7,263 bases of DNA, from assembly GCA_020861055.1 (NCBI GenBank), contig JAJBTD010000090.1:1-7263 (forward strand), read 5' to 3'. The position numbers and the translations under genes were made by a program. Shown here piece after piece: positions 1 through 6,067 of this stretch (within the stretch, counting starts at the first letter, position 1; each line of letters starts with the position of its first letter). The DNA is from Clostridiales bacterium. Its GTDB lineage: Bacteria > Bacillota > Clostridia > Oscillospirales > Oscillospiraceae. The notes under the pieces were generated by a model. The model was not told where the DNA came from and searched no databases. It was given only the letters and a program-made list of their open reading frames with translations.

Positions 1-1
1 T

Positions 2-976
2 GCCATTCAGCGCTGCGCCGCCGACCAGGTGGCGGAGGTGGCCGGCTCTGAGGGTCCCCTGCCCAACGACGAGATCAAGGGACGCATTATCGGTCGGGAA
101 GGCCGGAACATTCGGGCACTGGAAACCCTCACCGGTGCCGAGCTCATCATCGACGATACCCCGGAGGCCATCACCATCTCCTGCTTTGACCCGGTCCGCC
201 GGGAGATCACCCGGATCGCACTGGAGCGCCTGATCGCCGACGGCCGCATCCATCCCGCCCGTATTGAGGAGATGGTGGAGAAGGCCAAGCGCGAGGTGGA
301 GGCCACTATGAAGGCCGAGGGCGAGCGGGCCATTCTGGAGACCAACGTCCACAACCTGCACCCGGAGCTGGTCCGGCTCCTGGGCCGGCTGCACTACCGC
401 ACCAGCTACGGCCAGAACGTGCTCAACCACTCCATCGAGGTCTCCCAGCTGGCCGGGCTTCTGGCCGCCGAGATCGGAGCAGACGTGGCCCAGGCCAAGC
501 GGGCCGGACTGCTTCATGACCTGGGCAAGAGCGTGGACCACGAGATCGAGGGCTCCCACGTCCAGATCGGCGTGGACCTGGCCCGGCGCTACAAGGAGAG
601 CGACGCCGTCGTTCACGCCATCGCCGCCCACCACAACGACATCGAGCCCCAGACCATCGTCGCCTGTCTGGTTCAGGCCGCCGACGCCATCTCCGCCGCC
701 CGTCCTGGCGCCCGCCGGGAGAACGTGGAGAACTATATCAAGCGTCTGGAGCGTCTGGAGGAGATCTCCTCCTCCTTCAAGGGGGTGGAGCTGGCCTACG
801 CCATCCAGGCCGGACGGGAGATCCGGGTCATGGTCAAGCCCGAAGAGGTCAGCGAGGACCAGATGGTCATCCTGGCCAGGGACATCGCCAAGCAGATCGA
901 GGAGACCATGGAGTACCCCGGCCAGATCAAAGTCAACCTGATCCGGGAGACCAAGGCCGTGGAGTACGCCAAATAA
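2..976 (+). CDS. rny: Ribonuclease Y, C-terminal part (5' end outside window)
   Basis: Membrane-anchored endoribonuclease that starts bulk mRNA decay in Firmicutes. The reading frame is open from base 2, so the gene runs in from the left. A GTG at 29 is internal, because the conserved AIQRCAAD segment precedes it. The visible 324 residues would be roughly the last two thirds of a protein usually about 520 long; the N-terminal membrane helix and long coiled coil lie outside. A KH RNA-binding domain has the GREG loop at visible residues 31-34, within GRIIGREGRNIR. An HD phosphohydrolase domain follows, with the HD pair at visible residues 172-173 in HDLGKSVDHE and a further HHND motif. The C-terminus (QIKVNLIRE, then AVEYAK) is typical of the family. 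It ends in TAA just before a strong terminator. No frameshift or missing catalytic residue is visible. Confidence 0.97.
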   Translation, partial: AIQRCAADQVAEVAGSEGPLPNDEIKGRIIGREGRNIRALETLTGAELIIDDTPEAITISCFDPVRREITRIALERLIADGRIHPARIEEMVEKAKREVEATMKAEGERAILETNVHNLHPELVRLLGRLHYRTSYGQNVLNHSIEVSQLAGLLAAEIGADVAQAKRAGLLHDLGKSVDHEIEGSHVQIGVDLARRYKESDAVVHAIAAHHNDIEPQTIVACLVQAADAISAARPGARRENVENYIKRLERLEEISSSFKGVELAYAIQAGREIRVMVKPEEVSEDQMVILARDIAKQIEETMEYPGQIKVNLIRETKAVEYAK

Positions 977-1006
977 CGGCCCCTTCTATCCAACCATATC
1001 GAAACC

Positions 1007-1047
1007 GGGCGGAGATTGCCACCGTACAGTCTCCGCCCTTGCTTTTT
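1007..1047 (+). terminator. Rho-independent terminator after rny
   Basis: A perfect 9-bp stem (GGGCGGAGA at 1007-1015 with TCTCCGCCC at 1030-1038) encloses a 14-nt loop and is followed by a T-rich tail (TTGCTTTTT). It lies 30 bases past the rny stop and separates rny from metF. Confidence 0.9.
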
Positions 1048-1067
1048 GTCCGGTTTTCGAGTATACT
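1039..1067 (+). promoter_or_regulatory. Possible sigma-A promoter of metF
   Basis: TATACT at 1062-1067 matches five of six bases of the -10 consensus. A weak -35 (TTGCTT, 1039-1044) lies 17 bp upstream and overlaps the T-tract of the rny terminator. The same TTGCTT hexamer with a 17-bp spacer occurs in the promoter proposed for the S24 repressor gene. Transcription would start about 1074, giving a leader of roughly 30 nt, too short for a riboswitch. No SAM or T-box riboswitch is visible. Confidence 0.45.
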
Positions 1068-1102
1068 TCTGACAAAGAACCAAACGACGGGAGGACTGCC
1101 CC

Positions 1103-1969
1103 ATGTATATCCGCAAGCTGTTTGCCCAGAAGAGTTGTCTCTTCTCCATCGAGATCTTTCCCCCCAAGCAGGTGCTCCACTGGCCCGCCCTCCAGCAGAC
1201 CCTGCGGGAGATCCAGCCCGTCCATCCGGACTTCGTCAGCGTCACCTGCTCCGCCGGAGGCTCCGGCGCGGGAGGCGTCTCCACCGGCCAGGTGGCCTCC
1301 TATCTGAAAAACGAGATGGGGATGGAGCCCCTGGCCCACCTGACCTGTCTGGGGGGCGACCGGGCAGGCATCGAGGCCAGTCTGGACCAGCTGTTCGCCT
1401 CCGGCATCCAGAACCTGATGATTCTCCGGGGGGACCGGAATCCCAACATCCCCCAGTACCACGACTTCGCCCACGCCAGCGACCTGGCCGCCTTCGTCCG
1501 GGGCAGGTACGAGGCGTTCGGCCTCTCCGGGGCTTGCTACCCTGACGTACACCCGGAAAGCCCCTCTCTCCGGGAGGACGTGCGCTGCCTCCGGGTGAAG
1601 CAGGACAGCGGTGTGTCCCATCTGGTGACCCAGATGTTCTTCGACAACGCCCGGTTCTACCGCTACATGACCCGTATCCGCAAGGAGGGCATCGACCTGC
1701 CCGTCTCCGCCGGGGTCATGCCCATCGTCCGCAAGAGCCAGATCACCCGCACCATCGCCCTCTCCAGCGCCACCGTCCCCCCCGACTTCCAGGCCCTTCT
1801 GGACCGCTGGCAGGACGACCCGGACGGGCTTTACAAGGCGGGCATCGACTACGCCGTGGGCCAGCTCCGGGACCTGATCGACGCCGGGGCCGACGGCGTT
1901 CACCTGTACGCCATGAACAACGCCGACGTGGTGCTGCGGGTCTACGACGGGATTAAGGATTTGCTCTGA
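1103..1969 (+). CDS. metF: Methylenetetrahydrofolate reductase
   Basis: Flavoprotein of the TIM-barrel MTHFR family that reduces 5,10-methylene-THF to 5-methyl-THF in the cytoplasm, supplying methyl groups for methionine synthesis; in acetogens the same step belongs to the Wood-Ljungdahl pathway. The 288 residues match the usual bacterial length. SIEIFPPK at 15-22 corresponds to the SFEFFPPK signature, with E17 as the catalytic acid. HLT (79-81), the RGD near 109-111 (flavin/folate-contacting Asp), a YPDVHPES segment, TQMFFDN and GVMPI follow in family order. The ATG at 1103 has GGGAGG eight bases upstream. No metV zinc-protein partner or methionine synthase gene adjoins it here, so the sequence does not show whether it serves biosynthesis or one-carbon oxidation. 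No terminator is evident after it, so some transcription may run on into the next gene 58 bases downstream. Confidence 0.95.
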   Translation: MYIRKLFAQKSCLFSIEIFPPKQVLHWPALQQTLREIQPVHPDFVSVTCSAGGSGAGGVSTGQVASYLKNEMGMEPLAHLTCLGGDRAGIEASLDQLFASGIQNLMILRGDRNPNIPQYHDFAHASDLAAFVRGRYEAFGLSGACYPDVHPESPSLREDVRCLRVKQDSGVSHLVTQMFFDNARFYRYMTRIRKEGIDLPVSAGVMPIVRKSQITRTIALSSATVPPDFQALLDRWQDDPDGLYKAGIDYAVGQLRDLIDAGADGVHLYAMNNADVVLRVYDGIKDLL

Positions 1970-2027
1970 CGTATCCCTGTCTAGGAGAGATGGCGCCCGG
2001 CCCTCGACGAGAAAAGGAGGAATGACG

Positions 2028-2807
2028 ATGGAAAATGTGATTGTAATCATTTCCGCCCTCGCCGGAGTGGTAGGCATGGTAACAGGCGTCATCGGAATCG
2101 TGCAGGCGCACTATGCCCGTGAGGAGGCGAAGATAGCCAATTGGATCGCGGAAAAGGCCAACCAGATCGCCAGAGATCAATATAAGCTAGAGGTTCAGAT
2201 CGAACGGCTTGCCTGGGTGGATATGGTGCCAGAGGATTTCATACATAGAAATATCCTTGACTTGTGTGAGCAAAATGACGAAGACTCTTTCATGCGCCGT
2301 ATATTTGATGAAGCAAAGTATATCGATAAAAAGAATATCGGCCAATATTTTAGAAAAACACTGGCCGCTAATCACCGCGTAGTTTTTGAATTGCGGATGT
2401 GTATCAAATGCAATGCAACCATTGTGCAGCTAGAGATGAAAGACTTCCGTATCCATGGGTGCAGTTTTACTGAAGTAAGGTATTCTAAAGTCACCTCTTA
2501 CCCATCTATATATCAAAGCCATTTTCGTGTGGTATCTGAAAAAGGCAGGATAAGGACTACTCTTGCATGGCCTGTTTTTATCAAAACCAATTTGCCTGAA
2601 AATGGCAGAATTGTGGTATATGTGATTGTTTCCGCTGGTAGTAAAAACGCCAATACAGCGCTAAAGAACGCAATCAAAAACGGCGAGTCAAGCGTCGAGT
2701 TTGACATGGAGTTCATTACGGTATCGGGAGTACACTTGAGGAAGAAAAGTTACACCGATTTCATCGCAGGAAAAAGAGCCGGTAGCGCCGAGCTGCCGGA
2801 GGCGTAG
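2028..2807 (+). CDS. AT-rich orphan gene: single-pass membrane/coiled-coil protein of unknown function
   Basis: I do not recognise this family. The product is 259 residues. A hydrophobic helix at about 4-26, rich in Val, Ile and Gly, is followed at once by a charged heptad-like stretch at about 31-63 (EEAKIANWIAEKANQIARDQ), so the protein is probably membrane-anchored with a coiled-coil neck. The rest, about 65-245, is mixed and looks beta-rich, with a Cys-x-x-Cys pair at 125-128 and no enzyme motif I can name. AGGAGG at 2015-2020 lies seven bases before the ATG at 2028. The in-frame ATG at 2022 is only one base from it, so 2028 is preferred. Codon use is rich in A and T (AAA, AAT, ATA, TTT), sharply unlike both neighbours, which suggests recent transfer. 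GC rises again over the last dozen codons, which may come from flanking DNA. The helix-plus-coiled-coil layout is common among accessory genes, but no function is inferred. Confidence 0.8.
   Translation: MENVIVIISALAGVVGMVTGVIGIVQAHYAREEAKIANWIAEKANQIARDQYKLEVQIERLAWVDMVPEDFIHRNILDLCEQNDEDSFMRRIFDEAKYIDKKNIGQYFRKTLAANHRVVFELRMCIKCNATIVQLEMKDFRIHGCSFTEVRYSKVTSYPSIYQSHFRVVSEKGRIRTTLAWPVFIKTNLPENGRIVVYVIVSAGSKNANTALKNAIKNGESSVEFDMEFITVSGVHLRKKSYTDFIAGKRAGSAELPEA
2779..2799. repeat. Inverted repeat at the 3' edge of the AT-rich gene
   Basis: CCGGTAGC (2779-2786) and GCTGCCGG (2792-2799) can pair over eight positions (one G-T) around a five-base loop. It lies inside the last codons of the AT-rich gene, where composition switches back to GC-rich, and no T-run follows. 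It may therefore mark the end of a transferred segment or a dispersed repeat rather than a terminator. Confidence 0.35.
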
Positions 2808-2893
2808 GCGAAACCCCCATCTCCTCCGCTCCTCTCTTTTCCTTTTGGCTCCGCCGTAAAACGCCTGGGGCACGCCTGGAGCCTGAGGCCGCT

Positions 2894-2980
2894 GGCAAGT
2901 GCGCCTTTCTCCGGGCCATGGGCGGCGAGGACCAGGCCTTTGACGACATGGACAACATCGACATCCCCGATTTGAGGTGA
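2894..2980 (+). pseudogene. kduI: Remnant of 5-dehydro-4-deoxy-D-glucuronate isomerase (KduI), C-terminal end only
   Basis: The frame ending in TGA at 2978-2980 reads GKCAFLRAMGGE followed by DQAFDDMDNIDIPDLR. This closely matches the conserved KduI C-terminus (family pattern MxGENQxFDDMDxxxxxDL at the very end). KduI interconverts 5-dehydro-4-deoxy-D-glucuronate and its ketose form in unsaturated uronate breakdown, upstream of KduD. Only about 28 codons out of a usual ~275-280 remain. The open frame upstream of 2894 no longer resembles KduI, and there is no start codon with a ribosome binding site. The Trp normally before the (A/G)M of this segment reads Arg (CGG), consistent with decay. The remnant abuts the SDR gene with a five-base gap, the arrangement of an intact kduI-kduD operon. 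The family comparison is from memory. Confidence 0.72.
2974..2980 (+). promoter_or_regulatory. Ribosome binding site of the SDR gene, overlapping the kduI stop
   Basis: GAGGTGA (2974-2980) pairs with the 16S anti-Shine-Dalgarno and ends five bases before the ATG at 2986. It contains the TGA stop of the kduI remnant. This supports 2986 over an in-frame GTG at 2977, which lies inside the site, and may explain why this piece of kduI survives. Confidence 0.7.
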
Positions 2981-2985
2981 GCGGC

Positions 2986-3789
2986 ATGAGCGATATTTTG
3001 AAGTCCTTCTCGCTGGAGGGCAAGGTGGCCCTGATCACCGGCGGCACCTACGGCATCGGCTTCGCCATCGCCAGGGCCTTCGGTGAGGCGGGGGCCAGGG
3101 TGGTCTTTAACGGCCACAACGAGAGTCGTCTCCGGGACGCGGAGGCCCGTTACCGGGAGGCCGGTATCGAGGCGAAGGGCTACTTCTGCGACGTCACCGA
3201 CGAGGCGCAGGTGCAGGCGATGGTGGCGCAGATCGCCCAGGAGGTGGGCGTGATCGACATTCTGGTGAACAACGCCGGGATGATCAAGCGCATCCCCATG
3301 TGCGAGATGTCCGCCGCTGACTTCCGCCAGGTGGTAGACCTGGACCTGAACGCCCCCTTTATCGTCTCCAAGGCGGTGCTGCCGGGGATGATGGACAAGG
3401 GCCACGGCAAGATCATCAACATCTGCTCCATGATGAGCGAGCTGGGCCGGGAGACCGTCTCCGCCTACGCCGCCGCCAAGGGCGGGCTGAAAATGCTGAC
3501 GAAAAATATCTGTTCTGAGTTCGGCGGGCGCAACATCCAGTGCAACGGCATCGGCCCCGGCTACATCGCCACCCCTCAGACTGCGCCTCTCCGGGAGCCT
3601 CAGCCCGACGGCAGCTGCCACCCCTTCGAACAGTTCATCTGCGCCAAGACGCCTGCGGAGCGCTGGGGCACGGTGGACGACCTGACCGGCCCGGCGGTGT
3701 TCTTGGCCTCCGACGCCTCCAACTTCGTCAACGGACAGATTTTGTATGTGGACGGCGGCATCCTGGCCTACATTGGCAGGCAGCCGTGA
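2986..3789 (+). CDS. kduD: NAD(P)-dependent SDR, KduD / gluconate 5-dehydrogenase type
   Basis: Cytoplasmic short-chain dehydrogenase of 267 residues. The cofactor-binding TGGTYGIG lies at 18-25, the structural NNAG at 95-98, and the catalytic set is N122, S148, Y161 and K165 (YAAAK). GPGYIATPQT and a VDGGI segment before the C-terminus are typical of the subfamily. Annotation pipelines usually call this subfamily gluconate 5-dehydrogenase. Its place directly behind a kduI remnant argues instead for 2-dehydro-3-deoxy-D-gluconate 5-dehydrogenase, which reduces the KduI product to KDG in pectin or glycosaminoglycan catabolism. SDR specificity cannot be read from sequence alone. The gene is intact and matches the GC-rich surroundings, although its upstream partner is destroyed. 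No promoter was found just upstream, so it may depend on read-through from the AT-rich gene or metF. Confidence 0.85.
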   Translation: MSDILKSFSLEGKVALITGGTYGIGFAIARAFGEAGARVVFNGHNESRLRDAEARYREAGIEAKGYFCDVTDEAQVQAMVAQIAQEVGVIDILVNNAGMIKRIPMCEMSAADFRQVVDLDLNAPFIVSKAVLPGMMDKGHGKIINICSMMSELGRETVSAYAAAKGGLKMLTKNICSEFGGRNIQCNGIGPGYIATPQTAPLREPQPDGSCHPFEQFICAKTPAERWGTVDDLTGPAVFLASDASNFVNGQILYVDGGILAYIGRQP

Positions 3790-3843
3790 CCCCATGAGAC
3801 GAAACGGCTGGCTGACCGCCCCATCGGGGTGCGCCGCCCACTT

Positions 3844-3862
3844 CCTCCGCCAGCGGTGGAGG
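3844..3862. repeat. Small GC-rich hairpin in the spacer after the SDR gene
   Basis: CCTCCGCC and GGTGGAGG pair over eight positions (one G-T) around a three-base AGC loop. A second short pairing, CCCC-ATC-GGGG, lies just upstream at about 3820-3830. No gene is convincing in 3790-3899. The compact hairpins resemble REP-type dispersed elements, but whether they recur in the genome cannot be seen here. Confidence 0.35.
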
Positions 3863-3899
3863 GGATACCGGACTTCGGCTACAAGGATTAAATACAGAC

Positions 3900-3945
3900 A
3901 AAAACAGGCCGGAGCTGCTGTCAAAAGCGGCTCCAGCCTGTTTTA
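3900..3945. terminator. Bidirectional rho-independent terminator
   Basis: AAAACAGGC pairs with GCCTGTTTT, and inside it GGAGC pairs with GCTCC and GCT with AGC, giving a long nearly perfect stem around a six-base loop. A-runs on the left and T-runs on the right make it work in both directions. It would end the forward transcript of the SDR gene and the reverse transcript carrying the microprotein gene, whose stop is only about 15 bases away. Confidence 0.92.
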
Positions 3946-3959
3946 TGTGTGCTGAGGCG

Positions 3960-4136
3960 TTACCGGGTTTCCCGGCGCAGCTCGTCCTCATCCCGGAGGA
4001 ACCGGCGCTGGATGGGCTCCTGCTTCCGGCTGAGAGAGGGCATCCGACCGATCAGGGCCAGCAGCCCGAAGGCGGCGGCTGTCAGGGCGGCCAGAATGGA
4101 GAAGATGAGCAGAATATTCGAGATCGTCTTTTTCAT
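3960..4136 (-). CDS. 58-residue single-pass membrane microprotein, unknown function
   Basis: Read on the minus strand, ATG at 4136 opens a 58-codon frame ending in TAA at 3960-3962. The AAGGAGGTG site, core at 4143-4147, lies six bases upstream and is among the strongest in the window. The product begins MKKTIS and continues into a hydrophobic segment at about 7-30 rich in Leu, Ile and Ala. A basic and acidic tail follows, with QRRFLRDEDELRRETR at the C-terminus. This suggests a small membrane protein or uncleaved signal anchor, with the charged tail on one side of the membrane. No family is recognised. It follows pepF by 85 bases in the same direction and is closed by the bidirectional terminator, so it is either the last gene of that operon or is expressed from its own weak promoter. 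Codon use is like the GC-rich host genes. Confidence 0.8.
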   Translation of the reverse strand: MKKTISNILLIFSILAALTAAAFGLLALIGRMPSLSRKQEPIQRRFLRDEDELRRETR

Positions 4137-4164
4137 GGGACACCTCCTTGATCCTGTTACCTAC

Positions 4165-4193
4165 AGTGTACATGATTTTACCTGGAGAAACAA
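4165..4193 (-). promoter_or_regulatory. Possible weak promoter of the microprotein gene
   Basis: On the minus strand TTGTTT (4188-4193) and TACACT (4165-4170) are separated by 17 bp in an AT-rich stretch just before the microprotein gene. Matches to consensus are three and four of six. No terminator is visible between pepF and this gene, so co-transcription is equally possible. Confidence 0.3.
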
Positions 4194-4221
4194 CGCTGAT
4201 TTTGTAAATTGAATGTGAAAA

Positions 4222-6024
4222 TTACGCCTCGTCCTCCATCAGCTGTTCCATCTCGTCGATGAGGCTGCCGAACAGGGCCAGCGCCTGCTCGATGGGCTGG
4301 GGGGAGGCCATGTCCACCCCGGCGCCCCGGAGCAGGGTGATGGGGTCGGCGGAGCTGCCGCCGGAGAGGAAGTTCAGATAGTCCCGGACGGCGGGCTCAC
4401 CCTCCTTCAAAATCCGCTGAGACAGGGCGATGGCGGCGGCGTAGCCGGTGGCGTACTGGTAGACGTAGAAGTTGTAGTAGAAGTGGGGAACTCTGGCCCA
4501 CTCCAGGGCGATCTGGTCGTCCGCCACGATGTCCGGGCCGTAGTAGTCCTCGTTGAGCTTGCGGTAGAGGGCGCACAGGGCGTCGGCGGTCAGCCCCTCC
4601 CCCCGCTGGGTCATCTCGCTGACCGTCAGCTCGAACTCGGCGAACATGGTCTGACGGTACAGGGTGGAGCGGAACTGCTCCAGGAAGTAGTTGATGAGGT
4701 AGGCCCGCTCCCGGCGGCCGGTGGTCTTGCTCAGCAAATGCTCCATGAGCAGAGCCTCGTTGCAGGTGGAGGCCACCTCCGCCACGAAGATCACATAGGG
4801 CTGATAGGCGGCGGGCTGGTGGGCCTGGGAGAGATAGGTGTGGAGAGAGTGGCCCATCTCGTGGGCCAGGGTGAACACGTCGTTCAGGGTGCCGTGGTAG
4901 TTGAGCAGCACGAAGGGGTGGGCGGTGGAGGAGGAGGAATAGCCGCCGGAGCGCTTGCCCACGTTCTCATACACGTCGATCCACCGGTTCTGGAACCCCT
5001 CCCGGAGCATGGCCTGGTACTCCTCCCCCAAGGGGGCCAGGCCCTCCAGGACGATCTGCTGGGCCTGCTCATAGGGGACCGTCCTGTCCGCATCCGCCAC
5101 GATGGGGGTGTAGATGTCGTAGAAATGAAGCTCGTCTACCCCCAGCAGCTTTTTCCGCAGGGCGGTGTACCGGTGGAGGGTGGGCAGGTTAGCCCGGACG
5201 GTGGAGATCAGATTGCGGTACACCGCCTCCGGCACCTCCGTCCGGTCCAGGGCGGCGGCCAGGGGAGAGGGATACCGCCGGGCCTGGGCGGAAAACAGCA
5301 GCTGTTTCATCTGGGCGGAGAGGACGGCGGCGCAGGTGTTGCGGAACTGGCCGTAGACCCCGTACAGGGACTCGTAGGCGCTTTTGCGCAGCGCGCGGTC
5401 CTGGCTGTTCATCAGGGAGGTGAAGCCCCCGTGGGTGACGGGGTGGGACGCCCCCTGGCTGTCCGTGGCGTCCGGGAACCGGAGGTCGGCGTTGTTCAGG
5501 GTGGCGTAGATGTCCCCCGGCCCCTCGGTCACCGCCCTTGCCCCTGCCAGCAGAGATTCCTCCGCCGGGGAGAGGATGTGCTCCCGACGGCTGCGGATGC
5601 GGTCCAGCTTCCGGCGGTAGAGGGTCAGGGCGGGCTCCCTGGCATAGAAGTCCTCCAGAGTGTTCTCCGGGATGGACAAAATCTCATTGTCCTCCCAGGC
5701 CCCCGCCCGGTCGATCTCCACCATCAGCCCCATGGCCTGGGCGTACATATCCTGATATTTGGCCACACGGGTGTCCTGGTCCCGCTTCCGGCAGGCGTAG
5801 CTGAACAGGTCCTGGCAGGCCAGGCTGATCTCGTCGCCCAGCCGCAGGTCGTCCAGCAGGGCCTTCGGGCTGTCTGCCAGATGCCCCTCCAGGGCCTTCT
5901 GCCGCTGAGGATAGGATTTGGCGGCGTTCAACGCCTCCTGCCAGGCTTCATCCGAGGGGAAAATGTCCTCTGTGGCCCAGGTATAGGCCGGGTCCAGCTC
6001 CTTGCGTTCCTTTGGTGCGTTCAT
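4222..6024 (-). CDS. pepF: Oligoendopeptidase F (M3B zinc metallopeptidase)
   Basis: Cytoplasmic zinc peptidase that cleaves oligopeptides, with roles in peptide recycling and in some bacteria in processing signal or pheromone peptides. From the ATG at 6024 the product is 600 residues, the usual PepF length, starting MNAPKERKELDPAYTW; the family-conserved W-x-x-x-D-I(F/Y) segment follows at once. The frame stays open further upstream, but that extension runs into the preceding gene and has no family character. The HEMGH zinc site is at 388-392, with H388 and H392 as ligands and E389 as catalytic base. E416 in AEVAST is the likely third ligand. LNYHGTLNDVFTLAHEMGHS and the later HFYYNFYVYQYATG match family signatures. 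AAGGA at 6036-6040 lies 11 bases before the start, longer than optimal. The gene follows the S24 repressor by 43 bases with no terminator between. Confidence 0.96.
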   Translation of the reverse strand: MNAPKERKELDPAYTWATEDIFPSDEAWQEALNAAKSYPQRQKALEGHLADSPKALLDDLRLGDEISLACQDLFSYACRKRDQDTRVAKYQDMYAQAMGLMVEIDRAGAWEDNEILSIPENTLEDFYAREPALTLYRRKLDRIRSRREHILSPAEESLLAGARAVTEGPGDIYATLNNADLRFPDATDSQGASHPVTHGGFTSLMNSQDRALRKSAYESLYGVYGQFRNTCAAVLSAQMKQLLFSAQARRYPSPLAAALDRTEVPEAVYRNLISTVRANLPTLHRYTALRKKLLGVDELHFYDIYTPIVADADRTVPYEQAQQIVLEGLAPLGEEYQAMLREGFQNRWIDVYENVGKRSGGYSSSSTAHPFVLLNYHGTLNDVFTLAHEMGHSLHTYLSQAHQPAAYQPYVIFVAEVASTCNEALLMEHLLSKTTGRRERAYLINYFLEQFRSTLYRQTMFAEFELTVSEMTQRGEGLTADALCALYRKLNEDYYGPDIVADDQIALEWARVPHFYYNFYVYQYATGYAAAIALSQRILKEGEPAVRDYLNFLSGGSSADPITLLRGAGVDMASPQPIEQALALFGSLIDEMEQLMEDEA

Positions 6025-6067
6025 ATTCCTGTAAATCCTTTCTGTTTCGGTTTGGGCGCTCCGGCGG

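Noticed and set aside
2022..2024. ATG at 2022 as start of the AT-rich gene
   Set aside because: It lies one base after the AGGAGG site, too close for normal initiation; ATG at 2028 has a seven-base gap.
986..2092. Long open frame on the minus strand opposite metF
   Set aside because: Low-complexity Gly/Val/Asp-rich translation running across the terminator and metF promoter; metF itself is clearly the real gene.
2761..3924. Long minus-strand frame over the SDR gene (387 codons)
   Set aside because: Shadow of the SDR gene with His/Gly/Asp-rich composition and no family signal; it crosses the kduI remnant and the hairpin spacer.
3746..3955. Possible 69-codon plus-strand gene after the SDR
   Set aside because: It overlaps the SDR end out of frame and runs through the terminator hairpin. 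It has no credible ribosome site.
3988..4173. 61-codon minus-strand frame overlapping the microprotein
   Set aside because: It is out of phase with the frame that has the AAGGAGGTG site, and its product is Pro/Arg-rich without a membrane helix. The 3960-4136 frame is far more convincing.
4161..4173. TACA-C-TGTA mini-palindrome before the microprotein as a regulator site
   Set aside because: Only nine bases and overlapping a weak -10 candidate; it could arise by chance and matches no operator I can name.
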